Below are positions 7,749-16,484 of a DNA stretch of 64,000 nt, piece by piece. A program made the position numbers and the translations under genes. The first letter of the stretch is position 1. Each line of letters begins with the position of its first letter. Under the pieces are notes generated by a model, which was not told the origin of the DNA, searched no databases, and was given only the letters and a program-made list of their open reading frames with translations. This stretch comes from Candidatus Gastranaerophilales bacterium (GTDB lineage: Bacteria; Cyanobacteriota; Vampirovibrionia; Gastranaerophilales; Gastranaerophilaceae): positions 19,589-83,588 of the forward strand of contig CALYDL010000005.1 in assembly GCA_944325145.1 (NCBI GenBank), read 5' to 3'.

Positions 7749-8423
7749 ATGAAAACAGCCCAAAAAGAAACAAAATATGGCAATTTAGCAGTTCTTAGCC
7801 ACCCATTAATTAAGCATAATTTAACCGTTATGAGAGATAAGGCAACCACAACAGAAGTTTTTAATTTAGCCTTAAAAAGAATTACATACGCACTTTTCTA
7901 TGAATCCACAAAATTTCTTCCGACAGAAGATATTGAAGTTGAAACACCGATTAAAAAAACAAAAAGCTCAATTGTTTCAAAAAACATAGACGTTATTGTT
8001 GCCCCAATTTTAAGAGCAGGCTTGGTTTTTTCAGATATTGCACAAGCATTATTGCCTTTTGCTCACATTCACCATTTGGGAATGTATAGAAATGAAGAAA
8101 CGCTGGAACCAATTTGGTACTATAACAAAATGAAAGGCAAATTTAAAAACCCCGAAAACACTTATGTTTTCATTTTAGACCCAATGCTTGCAACGGGAAA
8201 TTCAGGCTACGATGCGGTTCATAATTTTGTAAAACAAGGAATTAAAGAAGAAAACATCGTATTTATGAGCTTAATTTCAGCGCCTGAAGGAATTGAAAGG
8301 CTTACAAAAGCTTATGGTAAAATAAGAATTGTTACCGCACAATTAGATGAAACCTTAAACGAAAAAGGCTATATTGTCCCTGGTTTGGGCGATGCCGGAG
8401 ATAGAATTTTCAACACTTTATAA
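7749..8423 (+). CDS. upp: Uracil phosphoribosyltransferase
   Basis: The enzyme salvages uracil: uracil plus PRPP gives UMP. The PRPP-binding loop is FILDPMLATGNSG, where most Upp proteins have DPMLATGGS. The C-terminal uracil-binding region reads VPGLGDAGDRIF. It also shows the conserved APILRAGLVF. The 224-aa length is slightly above the usual 208-210, with an insertion around residues 70-80. It heads a three-gene operon with the sigma factor (3-base gap) and prepilin peptidase. Confidence 0.95.
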   Translation: MKTAQKETKYGNLAVLSHPLIKHNLTVMRDKATTTEVFNLALKRITYALFYESTKFLPTEDIEVETPIKKTKSSIVSKNIDVIVAPILRAGLVFSDIAQALLPFAHIHHLGMYRNEETLEPIWYYNKMKGKFKNPENTYVFILDPMLATGNSGYDAVHNFVKQGIKEENIVFMSLISAPEGIERLTKAYGKIRIVTAQLDETLNEKGYIVPGLGDAGDRIFNTL

Positions 8424-8426
8424 GCT

Positions 8427-9230
8427 ATGGCAAAAGAAGAAATAAACACAGAAAATACGGAAATTAACATCTGGCTTGAAGAATACAAAAAAGCAGATGA
8501 TGAAAAAATAAAAAAGAAAATAAGAGGGCTTATTACAATGGCTTATATGCCCCTTGTTTCAAAAGTTGCAAGGTCTTTTGCAAGAAGGTCAAACGACCCT
8601 GTGGAAGATATTGTTCAAGTTGGCGCAATTGGGCTTTTAAAAGCCGTTGATCTTTATCTAACAGGCAAAAGCACAAGCTTTAAAACTTATGCAACCTATT
8701 TAATAACGGGTGAAATCAGACACTATTTAAGGGATAAAACTTCAATGATAAGAGCGCCCAGAGAAATTAAAGAGTTGTCATACAGGGTGCACAAAATTAC
8801 AATGGAATTAACCCAAAAATTTGGCTCAACCCCGACAGATGAACAATTGGCACAAGCGCTTCAAATGCCGCAGAAAAAAATTGAAGAAGTTAATGACTTA
8901 GAAAGAAGAACATCAACAATTTCAATTGACCAATTAACATTTGAACAAGACGGAAGCCAAACAGGCACAATTGTTGATAAAATTGCGGATGAAAGCCAAA
9001 ATATCGGGCAAGAAATTTTTGAAAATAAGCTTATTTTAGAAGAAGCGGTGAATTCATTATCTTTTGAAGATAAAAAAATTGTTACTTTATGCTTTTATGA
9101 CGGCTTAAACCAAAGAGAAATAGCAGACAAACTCAATATGAGCCGCATGCAAGTTTCAAGAAAAATGAAAAAGGCCCTATCGCACCTTTTAGAATATATT
9201 ACAAAAAGGGGCATAAATTCTTATGAATGA
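8427..9230 (+). CDS. Sigma-70 family group 3 sigma factor (SigF/SigB-like)
   Basis: The 267-aa protein has sigma region 2 (DIVQVGAIGLLKAVDLY and SFKTYATYLITGEIRHYLRD), region 3 (PREIKELSYRVHK...PTDEQLA) and a region 4 helix-turn-helix (REIADKLNMSRMQVSRKMKKAL). This is the group 3 layout of SigB/SigF-type alternative sigma factors; cyanobacterial SigF controls type IV pili and motility. The overlap of 8 bases with the prepilin peptidase gene downstream fits such a role. No anti-sigma factor is adjacent. The assignment to SigF rather than another group 3 member is inference. Confidence 0.88.
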   Translation: MAKEEINTENTEINIWLEEYKKADDEKIKKKIRGLITMAYMPLVSKVARSFARRSNDPVEDIVQVGAIGLLKAVDLYLTGKSTSFKTYATYLITGEIRHYLRDKTSMIRAPREIKELSYRVHKITMELTQKFGSTPTDEQLAQALQMPQKKIEEVNDLERRTSTISIDQLTFEQDGSQTGTIVDKIADESQNIGQEIFENKLILEEAVNSLSFEDKKIVTLCFYDGLNQREIADKLNMSRMQVSRKMKKALSHLLEYITKRGINSYE

Positions 9231-10212
9231 TTTTTCAATTCTTTTGCCTTTTTTAATTTGGATATTTGTAGTGGGGCTTTGCATAGGAAGTTTTTTAAAT
9301 GTCGTTGCCCTAAGGGGTTTATCGGGTGAGAGCGTTGTTTTTCCATCATCTAAATGCCCAAAATGCAGCAATAAATTAAAATGGTGGATGAATATTCCCC
9401 TTCTTTCATATTTAATTTTAAGGGGCAAATGCCACTATTGTAAAACCACAATTTCGCCACAATATCCTATTGTTGAATTTACAACAGGCGCATTTTTCCT
9501 TTTAATTTTCATAAAATTCGGGTTTGAAATAAACACCTTATTTTATTTAATTGCCTTTTCAATTCTTACGGTAATGAGCATCTGTGACATTAAAGAAAGC
9601 GTTATTCTTGATTTCCACGCCTACTTTTTAATTCTTTTTGGAATAATTTTAAATTCAATTTCATTTGGGCTTGATGGCTTTTTATTTTCAATTACAGGGG
9701 GCATTTCAGGCTTTGTTTTATACGAATTAATTGCAAGAAGCGGATACCTTTTGGCAAATCAAAGAGCATTTGGCGAAGGCGACAGCTTAATTGCAGCAGG
9801 CATTGGCACATTTTTCGGCTGGAAATTAATGCTCATATCAACTCTTTTAAGCGTTCTTGTTATGGCAATTTTTACATACCCATATCTTCTTTATAAATCA
9901 TATAAAGAAGGAAAGAAAAAAACCGTTTTTGCCCTTATTGCAGCGGTTTTAATCATAGCTTTTGCGGCAATCATATCTAAAATAGAGCTTATAAAAACTT
10001 TTGAAATTTCGGTTGCATTCCTTTTTATAATAATTATTTTAACTTTTTTATGCGCAAAATTTATTCTGGATGATATGAAAAAACCTGCTCCAAACGGCGA
10101 AATTTCCCTTTGCATGCTGCCATTTGGCCCTGCTATGGCAATTTCATTTGTAATTATTATGTTTTTTCAAAACGAGCTAACAACCCTTATTAAATCATAC
10201 TTTTTAGGGTAA
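9223..10212 (+). CDS. Prepilin peptidase (type IV pilin / type II secretion), PilD/GspO-like
   Basis: This inner-membrane aspartic protease cleaves and N-methylates type IV prepilins and pseudopilins. The N-terminal GSFLNVVALR motif is followed by the two CxxC pairs (CPKC and CHYC) around a segment with PLLSYLILRGK. The second catalytic motif appears as GEGDSLIAAGIG (GxGD type); the first aspartate lies in SICDIKESVI. Many membrane helices follow. At 329 aa it is longer than usual (about 250-290), with extra helices at the C-terminus. It overlaps the sigma factor gene and serves the pilus cluster at 23-30 kb. Confidence 0.94.
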   Translation: MNDFSILLPFLIWIFVVGLCIGSFLNVVALRGLSGESVVFPSSKCPKCSNKLKWWMNIPLLSYLILRGKCHYCKTTISPQYPIVEFTTGAFFLLIFIKFGFEINTLFYLIAFSILTVMSICDIKESVILDFHAYFLILFGIILNSISFGLDGFLFSITGGISGFVLYELIARSGYLLANQRAFGEGDSLIAAGIGTFFGWKLMLISTLLSVLVMAIFTYPYLLYKSYKEGKKKTVFALIAAVLIIAFAAIISKIELIKTFEISVAFLFIIIILTFLCAKFILDDMKKPAPNGEISLCMLPFGPAMAISFVIIMFFQNELTTLIKSYFLG

Positions 10213-10310
10213 TGTTAAAGTTTGTTAACAGAAATAAAATAAAAAAGTCAATTTTTTCATTCATATATTGTTTATATATATGTAAGATATAACACACACG
10301 AGGAGAAAAG

Positions 10311-10601
10311 ATGTCAACTGAAATTGTAGGCGGTTCAAACCCATTTCAAAACGCAACCGATTCAATTCATTTTACAAATATCGAAGGCTTAAAAGCTACA
10401 TTAGACGATATTGACGTTTTAAACATCAGAACCTCATTTAAAACTGCTAAAGACCCCATTTACTTAGCATTCGACCACATTGATAAACAACCGTTGAAAA
10501 AAGTTGCAAAAGATTTTGTAAGAGATTTATCAGACGGTTTTGTTGAATTTGTTACAATGCTTCCTTCATTATTTACAAAAGAAGAAGAAGCTGAAGCATA
10601 A
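10311..10601 (+). CDS. Hypothetical protein, 96 aa
   Basis: I do not recognise this protein. It has a polar N-terminus (MSTEIVGGSNPFQNATDS), then IHFTNIEG, which partly resembles the F-T-G motif of other unknown proteins here. The middle is amphipathic and the tail acidic (EEEAEA). There is no signal peptide or membrane helix. A strong GAGGAG ribosome site precedes the ATG. The leader contains TTTATATATATGT (10271-10283), shared with the unknown gene at 924-1913. A strong terminator lies 80 bases downstream, so this is a monocistronic and probably well-expressed gene. Confidence 0.75.
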   Translation: MSTEIVGGSNPFQNATDSIHFTNIEGLKATLDDIDVLNIRTSFKTAKDPIYLAFDHIDKQPLKKVAKDFVRDLSDGFVEFVTMLPSLFTKEEEAEA

Positions 10602-10680
10602 AAAAGAATTAGGAAAAAGAGAGAAAAAGAGATTATTTATCTGTACACATTGGAGAGGGCATAAGGTTACATTTAATAAG

Positions 10681-10703
10681 CGGGGGCATTTCCCCCGTTT
10701 TTT
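10681..10703 (+). terminator. Rho-independent terminator
   Basis: CGGGGG / CCCCCG with a 5-base loop, followed by six T. It ends the transcript of the 96-aa gene. Confidence 0.92.
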
Positions 10704-10819
10704 CACGTTTTAAAATTCATCTTTCCCTATTAAAAATTAAAATTATAATCTCAAAAGGGCAAAAAAATGGTAAAATGTAATAAAAAATTGCCTAATTAGT
10801 TTAAAAAAGGAGATTTATT

Positions 10820-12031
10820 ATGTGGGAAAAAGACATTAACATTAACGAAACAAATGTTATTTTGTGCAAATCAAATGTTTATTTTGGTGTTGGCGCAATT
10901 GAAAAAATTGATGAAATTGTTCAAAAGTTAACAGAAAAAGGGATTAAAAAAGTTATTGTTGTTTCAGGTAAAGGCGCTTATAAAATTACAGGCGCTTGGG
11001 ATTACGTTGAAGCTGCCCTTAAAAAATACAATGTAGGCTATGTAAACTTTGCAAAATGCACCCCAAACCCAACAACAGATGGTATCGATGAAGCAACAAA
11101 GCTTGCTCTTGAATTTGGCGCAGATGCCGTTATTGGTATTGGCGGCGGCTCTGCTATTGATACTTGCAAATCTGTTGCAATTTTAATGAAATACCCTGAT
11201 AAAACAGCGGCAGACCTTTATGAATACAAATTTACACCAACAGAAGCTGCCCCCATTGTTGCAATTAATTTAACCCACGGAACAGGAACAGAAGCAAACA
11301 GATTTGCTGTTGCAACATTAATTGAAAAAGATTATAAACCTGCAATCGCATATGATTGCATCTACCCAACATTTTCAATTGATGACCCTAAAATGTGCAC
11401 AAAATTATCACTTAATCAAACAAAATATGTTTCAATCGATGCAGTTAACCACGTTATTGAAGCTGCAACATCAAAAGTTGCATCACCTTATACGGTAACT
11501 TTAGCAAGAGAAACAATTAAACTTGTTGCAAAATATTTGCCGGTTGCTATAAATAACCCAGAAGATGTTGAAGCAAGATATTATCTTCTCTATGCTTCAC
11601 TTTTAGGCGGCATTTGCTTTGATAACGGGCTTTTACACTACACCCACGCTCTTGAACACCCATTGAGCGCAATTAAACACGACTTATCCCATGGCCTTGG
11701 GCTTGCAATGTTGTTGCCATCCGTTATTAAAAATATCTACCCTGCTAAAGCCCACGTTTTAGCAGACATTTTGGCTCCAATAGCAGATGGCTTAGAAGGA
11801 AAACCAATTGAAGCAAAAGAAGCAGCACTTAGTGTACAAAAATGGTTGAAATCTGTTGGGGTTTCAGAAAAATTGGCTGATATGGGCTTTAAAAATGAAG
11901 ACCTTGATAAATTAACAGACCTTGCATTTACAACTCCATCATTGGGCGGCCTTCTTGCAATTGCGCCAACAGAAGCTACAAAAGAAGCTGTTAGAGAAAT
12001 TTATGAAACTTCAATGACAGAGCTTCAATAA
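10820..12031 (+). CDS. Iron-containing (group III) alcohol dehydrogenase
   Basis: The family reduces aldehydes to alcohols with NAD(P)H, typically to recycle NADH in fermentation. The protein has the cofactor motif GIGGGSAIDTCKSVA, the segment THGTGTEANRFA, and the metal-ligand region: SIDAVNHVIEA, then HYTHALEHPLSA and HDLSHGLGLAMLLP with several histidines. The 403-aa length is complete. AAGGAG lies before the ATG. It is monocistronic with its own terminator. The substrate (ethanol, butanol, propanediol or other) cannot be told from sequence. Confidence 0.93.
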   Translation: MWEKDININETNVILCKSNVYFGVGAIEKIDEIVQKLTEKGIKKVIVVSGKGAYKITGAWDYVEAALKKYNVGYVNFAKCTPNPTTDGIDEATKLALEFGADAVIGIGGGSAIDTCKSVAILMKYPDKTAADLYEYKFTPTEAAPIVAINLTHGTGTEANRFAVATLIEKDYKPAIAYDCIYPTFSIDDPKMCTKLSLNQTKYVSIDAVNHVIEAATSKVASPYTVTLARETIKLVAKYLPVAINNPEDVEARYYLLYASLLGGICFDNGLLHYTHALEHPLSAIKHDLSHGLGLAMLLPSVIKNIYPAKAHVLADILAPIADGLEGKPIEAKEAALSVQKWLKSVGVSEKLADMGFKNEDLDKLTDLAFTTPSLGGLLAIAPTEATKEAVREIYETSMTELQ

Positions 12032-12050
12032 TAAAATAAAAAATAAAAAG

Positions 12051-12080
12051 CACTCGAAGAAAATTCTTCGGGTGTTTTTT
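12051..12080 (+). terminator. Rho-independent terminator of the alcohol dehydrogenase gene
   Basis: CACTCGAAGA / TCTTCGGGTG (one G-T pair) with an AAAT loop is followed by six T. Confidence 0.88.
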
Positions 12081-12194
12081 CATATTAATAATTTTTTAAT
12101 AAATTAAATTAAGATTAACTTTCAAGGGGAATATGAAAAAAGGGTAGATAATGTATCTTGTAAGAAGGAAATGTATTTAAAAAGGAGGTACATT

Positions 12195-12653
12195 ATGAAA
12201 TTCTTAGTTAAAAAATCACCGGATCATTTTATTAAATCAATTAACGATGAAATCAGCTCAATTTTAAACAGAAACTTTGACAGCTTTTTCCCCGAATATA
12301 TTCTAAATGAAAATTTAGATGAAAAATATGCAATGCCTGTTGAAATTATGGAAAAAGACAATGAATATTCAATTAAAGCAGAACTCCCCGGAGTTAAAAA
12401 AGAAGATTTGGATATAGACATTGATAAAAACTATTTAACAATTAACGCTAAAAAAGAAGAATCCAAAAAAGAAGATACAAAAGGTTTTAGAAAATCTGAA
12501 TTCAGATATGGCGAATTTACAAGAACGGTTTATTTCCCTCAAGAAATTAATGTTGATAAAACAACAGCCAAACTTGAAAACGGCATTTTGCATATAGATG
12601 CTCCAAAATTAGTTATTGAAAAACAAGATAAGAAAAAACTCCAAATTCAATAA
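12195..12653 (+). CDS. Hsp20/alpha-crystallin small heat shock protein
   Basis: Small heat shock proteins hold unfolding proteins in large oligomers without ATP. The 152-aa protein has the alpha-crystallin domain at residues about 45-145: YSIKAELPGVKKEDLDIDI, then LTINAKK, FRKSEFRYGEFTRTVYFP and the hallmark A-x-x-x-N-G-I-L (AKLENGILHI). The start at 12195 is fixed by a near-perfect AAGGAGG at 12181-12187; a longer frame would begin before that site. It is monocistronic, with a terminator shared with hemW. Confidence 0.95.
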   Translation: MKFLVKKSPDHFIKSINDEISSILNRNFDSFFPEYILNENLDEKYAMPVEIMEKDNEYSIKAELPGVKKEDLDIDIDKNYLTINAKKEESKKEDTKGFRKSEFRYGEFTRTVYFPQEINVDKTTAKLENGILHIDAPKLVIEKQDKKKLQIQ

Positions 12654-12661
12654 TATTCTAC

Positions 12662-12690
12662 AAAAAGGCGGTTTAATTACCGCCTTTTTT
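12662..12690. terminator. Bidirectional terminator between hsp20 and hemW
   Basis: AAAAAGGCGGT / ACCGCCTTTTTT with a 6-base loop. It works on both strands for the two converging genes. Confidence 0.88.
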
Positions 12691-13774
12691 ATTTTATAAA
12701 ATCGCATAAAATATAATTTGAAATTAAAATGCCAGATTTTGTTAATCTGAAACCTTCTTTTGTTTTTTCAATATGGCCTGTTTTTTCATATTTTTCTAAA
12801 ATATTTTTATATTCAACCTCAAAATCAACCCCAAATTTTTCTTTAATATCAAGGGTTTTAACCCCTTCAAATTTTCTAAACCCTAAAAAAATAAATTCTT
12901 CTAAAATATCATTTTTATTTAATTCAATCTCATCTTCTTTTAAAATCGGGTTTAAAATATATTTTTTTAAATTATCTTGGTTTTTATACCTTTTATTTTT
13001 TATAAACCCGGAAGCAGAGGCCCCAAAGCCATAATAAGGGTTTAGGTTCCAATAATTTATATTATGCTTTGATATAAAATTTTCATTTTTTGCAAAGTTT
13101 GAAATTTCATAGTGGTAAAAATGTTTCATTTCATCCAATAAAATTTCATACATTTTTGCTTGAAGGTCTTCATTTGGCAATTTTTTCGGCGGGAATTTTG
13201 CAAAATATGTTTTATCTTCTATTTTTAAGCCATAAGTTGAAAGGTGTTCTATATCAAGGCTTTTTGCAATTTTTAGGTCATATTCCCATTTTTCAATTGT
13301 TTGATCTGGAAGCCCATACATTAAATCAATGCTAATATTTTTAAACCCGACATTTTTTAATTCTTCAATAACTTTTATTGCCGTTTTTGAACTGTGGCGC
13401 CTTCCGATATTTTTTAAAATTTCATCATCAAACGTTTGAACACCAACGCTTATTCTATTCACACCGATATTAAATAAGCCCTTCAAATATTCCCTGTCAA
13501 AGTTTTCAGGGTTAATTTCAACTGTTATTTCAGGGTTTTTTTCAAATTTGAAACAATTCAAGATTTCGCCTATTTTGCCGTAACTTAAAATGGAAGGCGT
13601 GCCGCCCCCAAAATAAACGGTTTTTTGAGGTTCATTTTTATATGTATTTTTAATTTCAAAAATAAGAGCTTTTATATATTCATCAATAAAACTTAAATTT
13701 ACATAAGAAATAAAAGCACAATATTTGCACTTTTGCTTACAAAAAGGAATATGAATATAAGAATATTGAACCAT
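12689..13774 (-). CDS. hemW: Heme chaperone HemW (HemN-like radical SAM protein)
   Basis: HemW binds a 4Fe-4S cluster and S-adenosylmethionine and inserts heme into target proteins; it is not an active coproporphyrinogen oxidase. The cluster motif is CKQKCKYCAF, in HIPFCKQKC at the very N-terminus as in HemW. TVYFGGGTPS, the QTFDDEIL segment, IDLMYGLP and the C-terminal HemN domain are present. The 361-aa length is typical. The missing cysteine after the third cluster ligand (Phe instead) separates it from HemN. It diverges from the SIS gene and is predicted leaderless. Confidence 0.92.
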   Translation of the reverse strand: MVQYSYIHIPFCKQKCKYCAFISYVNLSFIDEYIKALIFEIKNTYKNEPQKTVYFGGGTPSILSYGKIGEILNCFKFEKNPEITVEINPENFDREYLKGLFNIGVNRISVGVQTFDDEILKNIGRRHSSKTAIKVIEELKNVGFKNISIDLMYGLPDQTIEKWEYDLKIAKSLDIEHLSTYGLKIEDKTYFAKFPPKKLPNEDLQAKMYEILLDEMKHFYHYEISNFAKNENFISKHNINYWNLNPYYGFGASASGFIKNKRYKNQDNLKKYILNPILKEDEIELNKNDILEEFIFLGFRKFEGVKTLDIKEKFGVDFEVEYKNILEKYEKTGHIEKTKEGFRLTKSGILISNYILCDFIK

Positions 13775-13780
13775 AAGACT

Positions 13781-13807
13781 ATTTTATCAAATAAAAGAGG
13801 TTATAAT
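13781..13807. promoter_or_regulatory. Divergent leaderless promoters for hemW and the SIS gene
   Basis: On the minus strand TAAAAT (13781-13786, with TGA before it as an extended -10) lies 6 bases before the hemW ATG. On the plus strand TATAAT (13802-13807) lies 6 bases before the ATG at 13814. Only 39 bases separate the two start codons. Confidence 0.65.
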
Positions 13808-13813
13808 TAAAAT

Positions 13814-14836
13814 ATGAAAACCAATATGGAAAAAGAAATTTTTGAACAAGGAAACGTTTTAGAGAAAATTAAAAACTCTCTAATTTTAGATGGTTCAATT
13901 AATTTTAAAAAAATTCCGACAAATTTTACTTCAATAAAATTTATAGCATCGGGTTCTTCTTACAATGCAATAAGACTGGGGCATAAATTTTTTGAATTAT
14001 ATTCAGATAAAATTATAACCTTTGAATACGCTTCAGAATTTATTTCAAATACAACAAAAACAATTAATAAAGAAACTTTATACGTTTTTGTAAGCCAATC
14101 GGGCGAAACCTATGATACAAAATGCGCCCTTGATATTGTAAAAAAAGAAGGGGGCAAAACTTTAGCCGTTGTAAATAATTCTAATTCCACAATTTATAAT
14201 TCATCTGATTATAAAATAGATGTCATGGCAGGCGTTGAAAACTCAATTGCGGCAACAAAATCTTTCTTAGCTTGCGTTGTTGTTTTGTGGCTTTTAGCCC
14301 TTTATTTTGCAAAAAAACCCGCCCCTTCATATGAATTAAATGAAGCAATTAAAGCAATTAATGAAACCATAGAAAATTCTTTTTTAATAGATTCTATTGC
14401 AAAAAAATTATCCAAAAAGAAAAAAATTTCAATTATAGGCTACAATTTTGGCTATATTATTGCAAAAGAAGCATCACTTAAAATAAAAGAAACATCTTAT
14501 ATAGATACAACAGCCTACCCCACGGGCGAATTTCTCCATGGGCATACGGCAGTTTTAAACAAAAGTAAAACCTTAATTGAAATTTTTACATCAGATTTAT
14601 CTGATTTTGAAAAAAATACGCTTGATAAAATTAAAAAAGATTTTTACCCCCAAATTTTTTCAATAACAGATAAAAAAATAAAATCTAAAAATGCAATTAT
14701 ATTCAATAGCTACAAATATGAAATTTCAAAAATTTGTGCAATAACTGCTATAATTCAGCTTTTAGCCTTAAAAATTGCAACAAGCCTTAATTTAGATGTT
14801 GATAAGCCAACGGGTTTAAACAAAGTTGTTAAATAG
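13814..14836 (+). CDS. SIS-domain sugar-phosphate isomerase/aminotransferase-like (GlmS C-terminal type)
   Basis: Two SIS domains (residues about 35-165 and 195-320) match the isomerase half of glucosamine-6-phosphate synthase and its AgaS/FrlB relatives. Visible motifs are ASGSSYNAI, VSQSGETYDTK and the GVENSIAATKSF stretch, followed by PTGEFLHGH. The glutaminase domain of GlmS is absent, so the protein should interconvert or deaminate a phosphorylated amino sugar without using glutamine. The exact substrate is unknown. The gene is monocistronic with a strong terminator. It may work with the deacetylase at 4763 and the sugar-binding protein at 15265 in amino-sugar use, but that is inference. 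Confidence 0.88.
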   Translation: MKTNMEKEIFEQGNVLEKIKNSLILDGSINFKKIPTNFTSIKFIASGSSYNAIRLGHKFFELYSDKIITFEYASEFISNTTKTINKETLYVFVSQSGETYDTKCALDIVKKEGGKTLAVVNNSNSTIYNSSDYKIDVMAGVENSIAATKSFLACVVVLWLLALYFAKKPAPSYELNEAIKAINETIENSFLIDSIAKKLSKKKKISIIGYNFGYIIAKEASLKIKETSYIDTTAYPTGEFLHGHTAVLNKSKTLIEIFTSDLSDFEKNTLDKIKKDFYPQIFSITDKKIKSKNAIIFNSYKYEISKICAITAIIQLLALKIATSLNLDVDKPTGLNKVVK

Positions 14837-14837
14837 C

Positions 14838-14870
14838 AAAAAACCGGCGTTAATGAGGCGCCGGCTTTTT
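14838..14870. terminator. Bidirectional terminator between the SIS gene and rpsT
   Basis: CCGGCG / CGCCGG with a 9-base loop is flanked by six A on the left and five T on the right. Confidence 0.85.
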
Positions 14871-14889
14871 AAAAATAGCAAATGATTAA

Positions 14890-15159
14890 CTATTTTGCTT
14901 GCAATTTATTAATTGCAAGAGTTAATCTTGATTTTTTTCTTGCAGCTGTGTTTTTGTGAAGAATGCCTTTTGAAACTGCTTTATCGCATAATTGGTAAAC
15001 TTTTGATAATGCAGCATTCAATGCTTCTTTGTCTTCGCTTGTAGCTAATGCTAAAGCTTTTTTAACTGCAGTTTTAATTGAAGATTTGAAAGCAACGTTT
15101 CTTTCTTCGTTTCTTTTTGCTACAAGAACTCTTTTTATAGCAGATTTAATATTTGCCAT
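14890..15159 (-). CDS. rpsT: Small ribosomal subunit protein bS20
   Basis: bS20 is a primary 16S rRNA binder in the 30S subunit. The 89-aa protein is basic and helical, with MANIKSAIKR at the start and KNTAARKKSRL near the end, both family hallmarks. An AAAGGAG ribosome site precedes the ATG. It is monocistronic, which is usual for this gene. Confidence 0.97.
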   Translation of the reverse strand: MANIKSAIKRVLVAKRNEERNVAFKSSIKTAVKKALALATSEDKEALNAALSKVYQLCDKAVSKGILHKNTAARKKSRLTLAINKLQAK

Positions 15160-15264
15160 TTTGTTTTCTCCTTTTTCTGTTATTAGATAAAAAATTTATC
15201 TGCATACAGAGGATATGTGTGAGTAAATAAATTCTATTCTAAAATATTTTATTTTTCAAGGGGG

Positions 15265-16470
15265 CTAATTTTGAATAAATTCTGTTAATTTTTTATGCAA
15301 TTCATCCGCCCTGAATTCCCCTTTTCCTTTTAATAAAAGAATTTCAAGGTAATTATTAATAGTATCGTTTATTTCTTTTTTATTTTTATAGCCAAAATCA
15401 TTTTTAATCGGGTTATTCAATTGTTTTGCTGCAACACACCTTGCATTTTCCATAAGTTCACTATCGCAATTTTTAAAATAATCATCATTTAGAGTAATTT
15501 TATTTGCAGGTAAAACATTTGTTTTTTTAGCTAATGCCATTTGGCTTTCATAATCTGACATTAAATTTATAAATTCTTTTGCATATTCTTTATTTTTGGC
15601 TTTTTTTGGAATTATAAAATTCATAATAGATATGTCATATTCGCCATTGCTGCCTGTTAATTGCGGCAAAAGAATTGAATTATTGTAAATGGCGGGCGCA
15701 TTTTCTTTTATCATTGAAATAAAATTGCTGCCTGCAACTATAAAAGAAGCAGACCCTGACATATATTTTTCAATGTTTTCTCTATGTGTGATAGTTAAAG
15801 CATCTTTTAATAAAAGTCCTTTTTTGTTCATATCAAAAAATTTAAAGTAAATGTTTTCTAGGTTTTTTTCATTCAACGTTTTTGAATTAACATCATATTT
15901 ATTTAAAATTTTAGAGAAACTATCCCCTTCATTTAAGCTTGCCCCAAAAACAGGCGGGTTTTTACAAGCAGATAATTTTAAAATGTCATCATAAGTTTTT
16001 AAATGAATTTTGCAATTTTTAAATTTTTCTTTATTTAAAATGGTAACCGCACTTGTTGCATAAAATGGAAGAGCATAAATTTTACCATCATATTTTAATT
16101 TATTAACCAAACCTTCATTAAAATTTTTAGCATCATCTTCACTGAAAAATTCAAGCGTGTTTTTTTGCGCTAATGAAAGTGAAAATTCAGGGTTTAGGTT
16201 AATTAAATCCGGAGGGTTGCCCCCTAAAATTGAAGCTATTGTTCTTTTTTGGGCTTCTGCAATTGGAATATCCACCCAAACAACTTTTATATCAGGGTGA
16301 AGCTTTTTAAATTTTTCAATGTTTTTATTTATAATATCGCCTGCAGGCGCTTTTAGTTGAATTGTCCAAAAAGAAAATGTTTTTTCTTCATTTTTCTTAT
16401 TTTGAAAAAGAAAAAACAACCCCAAAATTAAAATTAAAAAGCCTATTATAAAAACAGATTTTTTTACCAT
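15265..16470 (-). CDS. ABC-transporter sugar-binding protein (family 1)
   Basis: Extracytoplasmic binding proteins of this type deliver oligosaccharides to an ABC permease. An N-terminal hydrophobic segment (residues about 5-22, FIIGFLILILGLFFLF) acts as signal or anchor; there is no cysteine lipobox. The body has FSFWTIQLK, the LHPDIKVVWVD motif and the GGNPPDLINLNPEF segment of the family. It is 401 aa, full length. No permease or ATPase gene is nearby, so the other transporter parts are elsewhere. Its promoter overlaps that of rarA in a 14-base gap and predicts a leaderless mRNA. Confidence 0.9.
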   Translation of the reverse strand: MVKKSVFIIGFLILILGLFFLFQNKKNEEKTFSFWTIQLKAPAGDIINKNIEKFKKLHPDIKVVWVDIPIAEAQKRTIASILGGNPPDLINLNPEFSLSLAQKNTLEFFSEDDAKNFNEGLVNKLKYDGKIYALPFYATSAVTILNKEKFKNCKIHLKTYDDILKLSACKNPPVFGASLNEGDSFSKILNKYDVNSKTLNEKNLENIYFKFFDMNKKGLLLKDALTITHRENIEKYMSGSASFIVAGSNFISMIKENAPAIYNNSILLPQLTGSNGEYDISIMNFIIPKKAKNKEYAKEFINLMSDYESQMALAKKTNVLPANKITLNDDYFKNCDSELMENARCVAAKQLNNPIKNDFGYKNKKEINDTINNYLEILLLKGKGEFRADELHKKLTEFIQN

Positions 16471-16472
16471 GG

Positions 16473-16482
16473 TAAAATTATA
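16473..16482. promoter_or_regulatory. Overlapping back-to-back leaderless promoters
   Basis: On the plus strand TAAAAT (16473-16478, preceded by TGG) is 6 bases before the rarA ATG. On the minus strand TATAAT (16482-16477) is 6 bases before the ATG of the binding protein. The two -10 elements overlap, so only one promoter may be open at a time. Confidence 0.65.
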
Positions 16483-16484
16483 CT

